Positions 33,963 through 45,423 of a DNA stretch of 64,000 bases are shown piece by piece. The DNA is from Chondrus crispus (lineage: Eukaryota; Rhodophyta; Florideophyceae; Gigartinales; Gigartinaceae): contig NW_005178983.1 of assembly GCF_000350225.1 (NCBI RefSeq), positions 434,001 through 498,000 on the forward strand, in the 5' to 3' direction. The notes beneath the pieces are model-generated. The model saw only the letters and a program-made list of their open reading frames with translations, was not told where the DNA came from and searched no databases. Numbering within the stretch: position 1 is the stretch's first letter; every line of letters begins with the position of its first letter. A program made the position numbers and the translations under genes.

Positions 33963-36900
33963 ATTTGCCAACAAGTCTCGACACTCAGGCAAAAAGGCCC
34001 TCCAGACAAGATCGACAAAGGCGTTGGAATGCGGGAGACGCATCCGAGAAATGCGAGATTTGTCGGGAACATACGCACGACAACACCAATCTCAAGTCCC
34101 CACTATTCTGGTCGGATCGTCAAGGAGGCGCTAAAAGTGAATGTGACTTGACCCAATGGTATTCGCCAGTATAACAGTCGCGTCTTCGAAGGTGCATGCG
34201 CTGATACCGGCGCTCAAAAGTCAGTCTGCGGTCTCGCCCAAGCGAAGGCATACTGTCGTGCTCGGAAGGAGCCCTTCAAGCTGATCCAGTCACCATTCTC
34301 GTACAAGTTTGGAGATGGCATTCGTGCGAGTCTCGGTATGATAAAAGTACGAATGCGAATCAACAAAGGTTGTTATATCCCGTTTTGGGTGGATGTCGTC
34401 GATGCTGATATTCCCCTACTCTTTGGTCTCGATCTACTAGACAAGCACAAGCTCGTAGCGGAAAATGCTGACAATGTCCTCGTCAGCAAAATCGGAGGGT
34501 GGAAAGTACCGATAGTTGGAGCACACGGCCACATGTTTGTTCGATGGGATTTACACGAGGTCATGTGCACCCGCACCGAGCTCGAGCGACTGCACCTACA
34601 CTTCTTCTATTCTTCCGTACAGAAGCTGCTCAACCTCCTGAAACGAGGCACTCCAGATCGCGTCAACGACGATACACCGAAGATCATCCAAGATATCGTA
34701 GATAAGTGTGCAGGATGCAAGCGTTTCGATATTCGTCCGTATCGCTTCAGAGTGTCATTGCCGGATGATGAGGTGATTTTTAACCACGAAGTAGCCGTAG
34801 ACCTCTTCTGGGTTGGCGGTAATCCTATCCTCCACGTAGTCGATACCCACACTGGTTATCAAAATATTGGCCTGCCGAAGAGTCTATCCGCAAGGCATGT
34901 ATGGGATGCGTTTTTAGAGGCATGGGTTACGGTGTACGTCTGCATCCCCAATCGTATCCGTACTGACCAGGGCTCTGTCTTCACGTCTAAGTTCTGGGAC
35001 GACATCACTACACTACATGGTATCGATCTTCAACTGTCAGGAACACAGAGCCATAATTTAATCGGGATCGGTGAAAGATATCACGCCCCTTTACGAAGAA
35101 TCTTTGGAGTCATTCGTTCGCAGTACCCGAGTCTCAATCCCGAGATTGCTCTTCGCCACGCTGTAAAGGCCGCCAACGATACTCTAGGACCGAACAGTTA
35201 TGTCCCCTCACGGTTATTTTACGGAGTTGATCCTGCATTCCCAGTAGTGAACGCGCGGCTGCCAGCTCAGCGAGAACGCATGGCGGCTTTAGAGACTGCG
35301 AAACGCGAAATGGCGACAATCACAGCGCAACTGCGCATCCAACAGGCACTTCGATCGAAACTTCCGCCAGCCGCTCGATACGACATCAGGCCAGGGGATG
35401 AAGTCCTGGTCTATCGAAAGAAAGAGAAAGAATGGCTGGGGCCATATAAAGTTCTCAGGATTATGGAAAAGGAGGTATATCTCGATTGGGACGGAAAGGA
35501 GCACCACTACAATTTATCGCAAGTCATACCCATGCCCAAGGAACAAGGCGACAGGGAACTGAAACGCCTACTTAATGGAATGGCGCAGTTTACATCCAAC
35601 CCGCCGCCTGGAGTATTAGTGACTGAAGTCTTGCACCCCGCCCATTCCAGGAGCCGCTCAGGAATGTTTGACGATTCCAAGGTAAAGGAGCTCGCCGGTC
35701 TTGCCGAACGAGGAGTATACGAAGTTGTCTGTCGCGATGACGTACCATCTGATGCCAACATTCTCGGCGGCCGTTTCGTCCTTGCAATCAAGAACGTCCG
35801 TACCAAGGATGAAGTATACAAGGCTCGCTTTGTCGTCCAGAGGCACACGGATGTTGAGAAGAACATGCTTGTGCACAACAGCACCAACCTCCGACAAGGT
35901 TCCATTCGAGTCCTCATCGCCATTGCAGCAGTGTTTGGGTTCCGCATATGGTCACAGGACGTATCCCAGGCATACCTCCAGAGTGCCGAAAAGTTAATGC
36001 GTGAGGTATACGTCAGGCCTACAAAGGAATTTTAAGCTGTCGTCTGACCAGTTATTAAGACTCCTCAAACCTCTGTATGGCTTAGCGGACTCCGATGAAT
36101 ACTGACATGAGACATTCTCCAAGCACTTACAGCAAGACCTCTTCATGCGACCAACTACTGGAGATCTGTCCTTGTTTTTTAGAGTTGTACAAGGGAAGGT
36201 TAAGGGTATGACGGGCGCGTATGTAGACGACACCATCGGTACGGGTGATGATGAGTTCGAGGAAGAGTCGAAGAAAACTGGAGATCGATTCCAGTCGAAG
36301 CCCCCAGAGAACGACAATTTCCAATTTGCAGGCATTCAAATAGAGAAATCTGAAAATGGGTATCTCATGCATCAAGAACGATTTGCCAAGAAGATCTCCT
36401 CGCTGTCAAAGCAATGGACGTTTGCTGAATTCCGTTCAAAAAGACACGAGCTGGCTTGGCTGATGCATACACGCCCCGATATCGCCGCCGCCGTCAACTT
36501 GGCTGCCCAGCTCACGGAGTCGAAATTCATCGCAAAACACGTCAAAAATATGAATGACATAATCAAGCGGGCCCACGCTCAGCCTCGGAGGGGAATAAGG
36601 CAGCAAATGTTGGACAAGAATAGCCTATCTTTACGCGTCTTTACCGACTCGTCATTCGCCAACACCCCTGAGCTTCGATCTCAACTAGGATTTCTAGTTC
36701 TCTTGTGTGACGGTACCGGCAAGTGCAACATCCTCCACTTCAGCTCATACAAGAGCAAACGCGCCATGAGATCAGTAATGGATGCAGAGGTGCTCGCTTT
36801 CGACGACGGTTTTCACTATGCCTATCTCCTCCGTCACGACTTCAATCGCATCTCAGGACAAAAGCTCTCTCTCGCCATGTTGACGGATTCGGACAGTCTT

Positions 36901-37158
36901 TTCAAAACAATTGTGAAATCTACCAGGACAACGGAAAAGCGTCTCATGATAGACATTGAGGCAGCTCGGGAAGCTTACAGCCAACATGAGATCATCGATG
37001 TCGGGTGGATCAAGTCCGAAGACAACCCTGCTGATGGATTGACCAAGGCCGCTCCTTGCCCCGCGCTCGAGAAAATCCTTGACACTCGACGCTTGGACAC
37101 ACCTGTTCAGCAGTGGGTGGTACGCACTCCGCTTCGCAGTAAGCCAAATGAAGAGTGA
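33963..37158 (+). pseudogene. pol: Pol of copia A (PR-INT-RT-RNH)
   Basis: The frame from 34152 holds protease ([10 protein letters not shown] at about 34194-34224), a GAG-pre-integrase Zn site (LHLHFF, CAGCKRF) and integrase with [14 protein letters not shown] and GIGERYH, the last two acids 35 residues apart. RT starts at about 35760 with [16 protein letters not shown] one-base shift near 36030 and TGA at 36103-36105 (Trp expected) interrupt RT. The frame to 37158 then has AYVDDTIGTG and RNase H (TDSSFANTPE, MLTDSDSLF). The segment 33963-34151 links gag and protease and is frameshifted. Inactive copy. Confidence 0.9.
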
Positions 37159-37188
37159 CCACGGCGTTGTTCTCAAAACATCCCCGAG

Positions 37189-37720
37189 TGTCGAAGGACA
37201 GCAACACGCTCGTGGTGGGTTGTACATGAAAAGCCCTACAGAATTTCCCGATTGTCATAATGAGCCAATACATATGATCTTAAGCAGATCCGAAGCCACA
37301 TTGCCTCGGAAGGGTCGCTGGGAAAGATCCAAAGTCAGATTGGTTCGGAAGGGTCGGAACGGTCGCTTGGAAGGGGGTAGTAAAATAGGAGACCAAAGGT
37401 CGCGGCCGTTTATGGTGGTAGTGCAATTAGTGCAAGTGGTCAAGAAAGAAGATTGTCAGCAGCAGAGACAGGAGCACAGTGAGTTGTTATATTCGCGAAG
37501 CTTGCGCTAACGTTCCCGCGGTCCGCGGACAAGACGAACACAAGTAAACAAAGCTGCTTTATTGCATCTATTGGCGGCGCTCTCCTGTGCGAGCAGCCGC
37601 AACTCTCGTCTTCACCTAGATCCGCGTTCGGTGTAGGAACGACAATGGCTCTCGTGCGCCCGCGTCAGGATTGGACCTGAACCAATTAAGGAAATATTCT
37701 TTCATAGAGGTTTTCCGACA
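37189..37720 (+). repeat. 3' LTR of copia A
   Basis: 532 bp, 30 bp after the pol stop. No strong polypurine tract is visible just upstream. Confidence 0.95.
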
Positions 37721-37863
37721 TTTTTACTGTAGAAGGAGATTTTATACTGTAGTCCGAGATTTTATTTGAATTTTAGAGAAGCGCACGCGTACGGCCCGGC
37801 GAAATCCGGGCCGGACGCGTGGACGCTTCTGGAAGGAATTTCGTGGAAGTAAAAGAGAGAGAG

Positions 37864-38073
37864 TAACAAAATATGGTCCTCTCTTGACCTCTTCCGTTTA
37901 ATTTTTCAATCTACTTACTGAACTAAGTATCCTTCTTTGCTGGGGCCTCTCGCCCCTAGGCCAGGTTGTCTATAGCCTCGGAGGTGCCTCGCGCACCTCC
38001 CAAGAATCCAGGTACATAGCTCGGGCTCAGGTGAGCATTGTTGTCGCCGCGCACTACAGCTATGTCATTGTCA
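37864..38073 (-). repeat. 3' LTR of copia B
   Basis: 210 bp; in element sense it starts TGACAATGACATAGCTG. About 100 bp match the 5' LTR remnant. Confidence 0.75.
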
Positions 38074-38102
38074 CCCCTCCTCGGCGCAACAATCTCTGCG
38101 AT

Positions 38103-38170
38103 TGTCGCCAGATTCGAACTCACGACATTAATTTGCAATATATCATTTTCAACCACTACACCACAGTGAC
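38103..38170 (-). other. tRNA-like sequence
   Basis: In minus orientation the segment has a box A-like TGGTGTAGTGGTTGA and a box B-like GAGTTCGAATCTGG at tRNA spacing. A loop could present TGC. The acceptor stem (GTCACTG with GGCGAC) and anticodon stem pair poorly, so it is not a good tRNA gene. It lies 29 bp before the 3' LTR of copia B in element sense. A tRNA pseudogene or a fragment of a tRNA-derived SINE fits. Confidence 0.4.
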
Positions 38171-38524
38171 TAGCATGAGTTTCAATTTTCTTTCAATTTT
38201 CCAAAACGTTTCACACGTGTATCATTTGGCCCGGTACCTGGCTTCCACTCACAGTGTCTGGTATAAATAGGAATAATTTTCGTCGCACAGTCACCAACTT
38301 GACGGCATCTTTCGGGGCGTGCATACCTGGAAGCGGGTATGGAATTGAGTGGGTCCGCGCGTGTGGGTGTGGGCTAGAAGGGTTGCCCGGCTTCGGTCGT
38401 AATTCCTCGGTTGGTGAAGCAGCGCACGGCGAGAGGCACTTCCCATCTTGGGGCTCCACGGTTAGACGTCTGTTTTATTGTGCTATTTGCTCGCGCCTCT
38501 CACGCGCAGCAATTCTTTTTTCCA

Positions 38525-40300
38525 CTAATACTTTGGATGCCTCCCGTACCTTGAACACCTCACGTGTTCTACATAAGCAAGTTTTGCAGTGACCTTGCTT
38601 CTCGGACATATTCCAAATACTTTTGTTTTCAGTTTTCCTTTTCGGCGATGCAGAAGCGTCCTTAATTTCTGCAGTGTTCGGTAATGCACCGGCTTGCTTA
38701 ATATGTCAGCGAGCTGCGCAGTAGTAGGGACATGGTATAGCGAGATGATTTTCTTGAAAACGAGGTTCTTAGTGTGGTGATACTTCACATTAATATGTTT
38801 GTTGCGCGAAGAAATTTGTTCCGCGGAAGCCATGGATATGGCTGCAGTGTTGTCAGACATTACTCTCGTAGCTCTAAGTTGAGGTGTCTTTCCCAGAAGT
38901 TCACTCAGCTCCGAAATCATTCGGCGTGTCCATGTAACTTCCTTTCTGCAATACGACATTGCAATATATTCAGCCTCAGCGGAGGGAAGGGCAACAACGG
39001 TTTGTTTTTGGCTTTTCCAAACCACAGGTGCACAATTAAGTGTAATAATTACTCCAGATGTGGAGTGCATTGTGTCCCTGCATCCTGCCCAGTCGGCATC
39101 TACGAAGGCAACAAGTGAATCATCATCAAAACGCTTTTCTCTAGAATACAGTATCCCAAAGTTTCTTTTTCCGCAAATGTACCTTAGTACCCTGCGAAGT
39201 AAAATGTAGTGCGTTTCAGTTGGGTCATGTACATGACGAGCGAGAGCGCATACGGCAAACGAGATATCGGGACGAGTATACACGGCAAGATACAATAGTT
39301 CACCTATTGAGGAACGATATCTTGTATGTTCTGCGGACGAAAGGCGCCTATCCGATGTATGTGCCTTGCTGAGATCAGCATTGGTCGGAAGTGGGGTCCA
39401 GACTCCGTTGGCATGCTCTACTCCATGTCTGGTTAATAGACCAGCTGTGTATCGCGTTTGCGAGATGATTATCCCATGACGCTTCTGAGAAATTTCCCAT
39501 CCAATGAACGACTGTAGGGCACCGAAGAACTTCACGTCGAAAGTTGCTTTTAGGTTACGTTTCAGAGTATCCAAGAGCTTCATTGAGTTGGTTGCGAACT
39601 TCATATTGTCTACGACAACCACGACCACAATAAATTCATTTTCATCTTGTAAGTAGAAAACGCGGGGGTCAGCAGCAGATTGCCTGAATCCCCACCTCAG
39701 GAACATTTTAGCTATCATCGATCCCCAAATACGGCCGGCTTGTTTTAAACCGTACATAGCATTTTGAAGAACACATAAATGGTTTGGCATTGCTTCTTTT
39801 CCAGAGGAATCTGTAGGTTGTTCCATTATAACTTCAAAGTCAATGTCGCCATATAGATGTGTGTTCCCCACATCCCCTCCTTCGAGGGGAAGGTCGCAAG
39901 CGGAGGAAAAAGCAAAAATAATACGAATTGCGTCATGTGATGCGACAGGAGCATACAGTGAATCCGGATCGTACTCAAAACGAGGATCTTGTAGGTCCCC
40001 GCGAACGACGCAACGTGCCTTATGGAGAAAATCGACACCATCTTTGTGGAGAGGCTTTAAACGAAATACCCACGTGTAGGGCAATGGTTGATGTTGCGGT
40101 GTGCGCAATATGTAGCGCCACGTCCGCCTTTTTACCAAAGCAGTGTACTCTCTGTCAATGGCTTGGCACCATAATGGACAAGTGACGGCTTCTGAGAATG
40201 AGCGCGGGACTTCAGAATTTGACAGTCTGGACTTGCGGCCGAAGTGAGATGATGAGATAAAAAGTGGTTCACGAAAAACGACGAAGGCTTGGATAAGCAT
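38525..40300 (-). pseudogene. pol: RT-RNase H part of copia B pol
   Basis: 591-codon frame with copia RT and RNase H. Seen are YTWVFRLKPL, KARCVVRGDLQ, YAPVASHDAIR, LQNAMYGLKQAGRIW and the RNase H motifs AFVDADWAGCRD, SAEAEYIAMS and SDNTAAISMA. The RT catalytic box reads VVVVDNM where YVDD is expected, so a catalytic Asp is replaced by Asn, and the upstream box reads EGGDVGNTHLYGD. The frame differs from the integrase part, so a frameshift separates them near 40.3 kb. Confidence 0.9.
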
Positions 40301-40340
40301 ATCTTCAGCAATTCCATCATCTCCCTTTTGACTTTCCAGT

Positions 40341-41447
40341 TCACTCTGTCGTGCAATACCGTCCAGGAGAGAATGAACCCCGGGTAGCCTGTCTGTGGTG
40401 TATGTGGCGGAAATCCCTGGTTCGCGAGATGATGACGCGATTCACTTCGGGAACAAGGATCTGGTATAGGCTTTCTTCGCTTTGAAGACCCACGAAGTGG
40501 CTATGATGTGCTCTTGCACTTAACTTTCTGTCCGATGATGTCGGTGACTTGTAGATAAATGCGAAACCAGGTTGTCCAAAAGGAGGGAGTCTGCCGTAAT
40601 CGATTCGTGTCCTCAAATCCCATATGAGAATGGGGAGTTTTTCTTGGATTCTCTCGGATGGTAGCCTGTTTCGGAGCCAGTTACCGTGAGACATTGCTTC
40701 TGCCCAGAGGGATTTGGGTACCTTTGAATCAATAAGCAGAACACGAGAACGCATTCCAAGCTCTTGCATGAATCCTTCCGCAAGACCATTGCTCTGCGGT
40801 GCATATGGAGGGCTGTACTCTAGCCTTATTTCATTATGCCTGCAGTATATCTTGGGTTCGTTAGAGACGTTCTCACCAGCTCCATCTAGTCTAGCATTGA
40901 TGAGTCGGTATCCGGAGGCATTTTCGGAACGAGCTTTGTACTCCATGAGGCGTTGTGTTAGTTCAGACTTTTCAGAAAGAAAATAAACATTTGACTTCGC
41001 CGTGAAGTCGTCAACTATGCTGAGAGCATAACTACTACCTCCAATTGATGTGGGATCAATTGGTTCAAGAACATCAAGATGGACTAATTCCAGCGGAAAA
41101 GACACTGACCTTAGACTAGGTAGAATCGTTGCTCGTTTTGCTTTTCCCAACGAGCACGGAACACAGAGTATGTGATCCAATGTACCTCGCGGGAAAGTTG
41201 GGACCCTTGGAAATTGTTCAGAAAGTTGGAGATATCGGGCAGAGTTTGGATGTCCCAATTTTGAATGCCATTCTAGCGCATGGTTGGGAAGAGAATAGTC
41301 AACACGGGACGAAGATGCGATTTTTGCATGACATAATGTGCAAGATGAAAGAGGAAGCGTTGAACTCGCACCTTGAGGTGCGATGGTGTGAGAGGCTGTA
41401 TTTCGATTTTGGATTTTCATCTTGTATAGTCCCTCACTTGCCTTCAC
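40341..41447 (-). pseudogene. pol: Integrase part of copia B pol
   Basis: 368 codons with the GAG-pre-integrase Zn site (WHSKLGH, CVPCSLGKAKR) and integrase core: HLDVLEPI, SIVDDFTAKSN, RLDGAGEN and QSNGLAEGFMQ. The frame is the same as that of the protease part; a TGA at 41520-41522 lies between them. Confidence 0.9.
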
Positions 41448-41519
41448 GTAGAAAATGATTCTGTTTGTAGAGCGGGTCGTAAGAAAACATGTGCTGTAGT
41501 TGTTAACAGCAGGTGGATC

Positions 41520-42346
41520 TCAAGTAAACAAGACGTTAAAATTTTCAGACACTTGTCCGACTGATAGAATGTTGGCAGAGAATTTTGGAGTGTGGAATGC
41601 GTCGATGTACATCCCTCCGTTGAGAAGAATATAAACAGTTCCCTTTCCTACGATAATGGAGACTCCTGACGCAGATAGCACATCTTCAACAGCGATCTTT
41701 TGATAAACTATGAAGGAAGCTCTTGAATGAAAAAAGTGGTGCGAACCGCCTGAATCAATTAGGGCATCCGCTGACTTTTCCTCATTGCAGACTGCTACTG
41801 AGCTGCGAAATTTCATACTATCCATGAAACCATATGAACGATCACGGTTAGACGGATTTGAAAAAGGCGGTAGCGCAGATATTGAGTTGTTCGATGCATA
41901 TTCAGTGGATAAATGGTTGCCACGACCTGCATTATCGAAACCGTTGTGAGGATCAGATGGTGTGGTTTGGCGTTGTGCCTGTGCCCATGGTGTTTGTGGA
42001 GTAGGGTGAGAATTGAAATTACGGTACCCTCTTGTGTCTCCGTAACCTCCCCGGTTACGCAAATTTCCACGACCTCTTGGAATACGATAGCGTCCTTTTC
42101 CTCGAAAGAATGAACCCTTTTTCGAGAAGGGTTGGGAACGGGCGTGTTCGTGCCAGCAGTCAGAAGCTTAATGCCCAAGCTTGCCGCGCACAAAGCAAGG
42201 ACCCTTTTTCTTCTTTCCAATACCTCCTTGTGGAGATATGAGTTGCATTCCTGAATTGAACGCCGAAGCAACTGTAGGATAAGAAGTGCCTCTTGGCAAG
42301 GGTCCAGGCTGTGTATAGCTTCGGAGGTGCCTCGCGCACCTCCCAA
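41520..42346 (-). pseudogene. Gag end and protease of copia B
   Basis: The frame 41520-42062 contains the copia protease motif LIDSGGSHHF and ends at TGA 41520-41522. Upstream, decayed gag is read in other frames to about 42346. A zinc knuckle there (CFVRGKLGH, then a stop, then SDC) has lost its second Cys and a residue. Most of gag is missing. Confidence 0.8.
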
Positions 42347-42401
42347 GAATCAGGCTCAGGTGAGCATTGTTGTCGCCGCGCATTACAGCTATATCATTTC
42401 A
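42308..42401 (-). repeat. 5' LTR remnant of copia B
   Basis: In element sense it starts TGAAATGATATAGCTG and matches 37967-38073 with a 14-bp gap and several substitutions. The rest of the LTR, the leader and most of gag are deleted. Confidence 0.75.
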
Positions 42402-42800
42402 GAGGGTGACGGGCGCTGCGGGGAAAAAGGGAAAAGACGACTCGGCCGACCCTCACCACGGAACGGCACGCTCCCCAAACCGCCTCCCCCATTTCACCAC
42501 CAACAGCAGGAAACCAAGAAGGACGTGCAACTCTGGATTGCATCAGAACGGGACAGGTGACTACTGCATACAGTGCCCTCGCGATAACTGCAACACCTGG
42601 GGGGACCCCTCTTTGTTGCAGTTATCGCGGATTTTCAGTTTTCAAATCTTATGATAGGGCCTAGCATATATCCCATAAGATTCTAGGATCCAACACCTCA
42701 AAATTTTTATTTGAAAAACATATATATATTTTGACTAACTTTTGCCGTCGACCATCTGTCGCCTGATCGAGGACTGAATTTTTTGTAACCCCTTCAAAAC

Positions 42801-43225
42801 TGTCGCGCACGCGCATATATACTGTACGGCGTATTTGATATGATAACACCATCCAAACTGTGGATGCACAGTTTGGATATTGATATCCCGCGTGTTTACA
42901 GAGCATGGGCTGTAAGCTTTCCGTCCCCGCAGACGGCAAGCTTACATGGACCTATATGTACTACGCGCACGTCCGCGCTTCCCACGCCCGATGGTAGAAC
43001 AATAAAAAACTCGAGCAAGCAACTCTACGCTACTGTAGTCTGCGAAGGCACAAGCCGGAGCCCGTTCTCACCCCTGAAGGCGCAACGCCGGATCACTCAC
43101 CCCCCCTCTACTTCCCTTCTCATACTATCCTTTCTCCTTTCCCCCCCCTTTTTCTGCGCGCCAATCCCGCTCTCTGATCGTACAGAGAGCAGCGCACGCG
43201 AAGCACAAGGCCCCTTTCGACGACA
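42801..43225 (+). repeat. 5' LTR of copia C
   Basis: 425 bp, nearly identical to 61890-62315. It contains a palindromic stretch (CCAAACTG, CAGTTTGG) and a long pyrimidine tract near its end. Confidence 0.96.
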
Positions 43226-43291
43226 ATCCGGATTCGAGGGTTTTCCTTGTGATTCTCACCCCCCTACGTCTCCTTTCCGACGTACTACGAG

Positions 43292-45290
43292 ATGTCTCAG
43301 GTTGGCTCTTCCGCCACCGATGGTTCGGCCGCCGCCGACAATGGTCAAGAGAGCGCTCCGGTCATTCTGACGAAAGCCAAGGCCTTTCAGATATACTTTC
43401 GGCTTCAGAAGATGGCGAAGTGCGTCCAAGATGAGGATGAATTTCATCGTCAGTACCTCGGGGTCGCCCGGAATGTGCTCAAACTATTCACGATTCGGCA
43501 GAGCTCTGGAACCACCGCTGCCGTTATGCCGGACTCTTTGGAGGTATGCGAAGCCATGTCTGATATGCTTCCTAGCCCCTCTTCCGTCTTCACGGCCGAC
43601 TACTTCAACCACCCGGTCTTCCCACTCAAGGTTTTGTACAGCATTGCCGAGCTATTTGGGTTTGATGGAATTCCCGACGACTTCTTGGCCCAAGTGTTCA
43701 TCAGAGATCACGAACGCGCCCACAAGAGCATCATGATCCAAGCCTGGTTTGCATTTGTCCTTGGTTTAGACCCCAGCTCCACCCGCTCTGTCATAGACAG
43801 ATTCCAGCAGGCGCGCTCCCTTCCTTCTCGACGAGCTCTCAATACCGACATAATAGCAACTGCGCCCACGACCGAAGATCCTATTAGGGCGCCAGGAACC
43901 TTACCCCCCCGTACGCCCTCAGCAATCTCACGGCCCCCCGGGGCCCTAGAAGCGGAGCGGTTGACATTGACAACCGCTTCAATCATGGCCATGAACGTGC
44001 CATCAGTCATACCCTGGCGCCCAACGCGGCTTCAGGGGACATGCGCCGGGGCGGACCCGTTAGATTTGACCAGCGTCCGCAGAACGGCCAAGGCAATTCA
44101 CCGACTGCGCATGAACCCAACATGGACGCTGGTGACACTCGCAAAGCAAACTACGTGCACCAGCAGTTCTCTGGTCGGAAGTTCAAGGGAGACCTCAGTC
44201 AGTCTGTGGACCTCCTGCTACGTGACTACGAGGCATGCGCACATCAGCACCGCCTAACTCCTGCGCAGAAGGCGGAGTACTTCATGAATGTCCTCGAGGG
44301 CCCGGCTCGTACCTATTTCCTCAACAACTACGCTCAAGGAATGGCTTATGAGCAGGTAATTGAGCTAATGAAGCGCGAGTACGACAGCGACTCACGCGAG
44401 CTCCAGGTCCAGTCCACCCTTGAATGTCTCAATTTAGACACCTTCATGTCCACTCTTTCCAGCACAACCCACTCTGATGGCCTGACCAAGCTGGTCGAGT
44501 ACCTGGAATTGCTCACCCCGCAATGCCCTCCTGGTTTCCGATCAGACGAGAACAAGATACGTTTCCTACGAAAGGCTGTTCTCGGTTGTGAATGGGGGCT
44601 CTCTCCCATTCGCAACATCGTCTCCCATCGCTACAAGTTCCACGCGTTCGTAACGGCCTTACATGAGAGCCTCCAGCTCTCAAACGAGCTCAAGGATGTG
44701 CGCCCGCCCGCGTATCCCACACACAGCGCGGAGATGGACGAGGAACAAGCCGCTGATGTCTTCTTCCAACGCTACGGCCGCAATCCTCGTGACGTTCGGA
44801 ACCGGATGTCTAACCGCCCGCCGGGCCGTCCCGATCGGCCCCGGTTCCCGCCACCGTCTCGCACACCTCCGGACCGCAATGAGGTCCGCCACGGGCGCAC
44901 GTTCGACGAGGCGCGCCGTCGCAAGGAATGTTTCAAGTGTGCTGCTCCTTAGCAGCCCGGCCATCGATGCCACGCTGGGGCCATTGCTGCCAGCGCGCGC
45001 AGCCGACTCCGCAAAGGTGGATCTCACGTCCACATCATCCGAGACTACATTCTCAGGATGGAGGGAGAACAGGAACCTCGCGAAGGTACTGTCCCTCCTG
45101 GGACGGAGGGAGACAACGCTGCAGCTAAGGAGCTGGACGACGCCTTGTATTATGCTCGTGATACCAGTGACCATACCCCGTATTACACCGACGAGTTCGA
45201 CGGTGATGTGGTCACCAACGTGGTATCGGCCAGCGTATCAGAGCAGATGCCCTCAGCGGGTTTTCGCTAAGGCGATGTGGACAAATCGCT
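43292..45290 (+). pseudogene. gag: Gag region of copia C
   Basis: The ATG at 43292 opens a frame to 44257. A shift between about 43880 and 44040 leads into the frame ending at 44952, which holds the capsid-like region (FSGRKFKGDLSQSVDLLLRD, related to the copia A gag). A Cys motif (CFKCAAP) is broken by TAG at 44950-44952. The rest to about 45290 is acidic and in another frame. Two or more lesions. Confidence 0.8.
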
Positions 45291-45423
45291 AATCCTCATC
45301 GCCCACACCGCTCGTCCTACCAACATAGGACTGCGACTCCTCGTCGCAAACTCCCGGTCGTTGACATCGACTGCACGAAGATCTTCGCGGCGGACCTCCA
45401 ACTTGAATGCCCTTCACGACGGC

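Larger units (their letters stand above)
29349..37720 (+). mobile_element. Ty1/copia element A
   Basis: LTRs of 532 bp start TGTCGAAGGACAGC and end TTTTCCGACA. The target-site duplication is TTTTT (29344-29348 and 37721-37725). The left LTR is interrupted after 36 bp by a pogo-like transposon; 29349-29384 plus 31695-32190 gives 532 bp, equal to the intact right LTR. Order of domains is gag, protease, integrase, RT, RNase H, as in Ty1/copia. Pol is damaged, so the copy is inactive. Confidence 0.95.
37864..42401 (-). mobile_element. Ty1/copia element B, 5' truncated inside
   Basis: Minus-strand copia element. The 3' LTR is 37864-38073 (210 bp, ends TAACA and TGTCA in plus orientation), preceded in element sense by the purine tract GAGGAGGGG. 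The 5' LTR keeps only its first ~94 bp (42308-42401); a deletion joins it to the zinc-knuckle end of gag. The flanks GAGAG (37859-37863) and GAGGG (42402-42406) are a target duplication with one substitution. Its sequence differs greatly from copia A and C. Confidence 0.85.
29317..42505 (+). repeat. Solo LTR of the G3 family, split by two copia insertions
   Basis: Pieces at 29317-29348, 37721-37863 and 42402-42505 join to a 278-bp copy of the 304-bp G3 LTR, starting TGTGAGAT and ending CAACA. It is flanked by the 5-bp duplication GCAGG (29312-29316 and 42506-42510). No internal G3 sequence is present, so it is a solo LTR left by LTR-LTR recombination. It lacks one of the CCCTCACCACGAACGG units. 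It was later hit by copia A and copia B. Confidence 0.92.

Noticed and set aside
38103..38170. Functional tRNA gene
   Set aside because: Acceptor and anticodon stems have several mismatches; kept only as tRNA-like.
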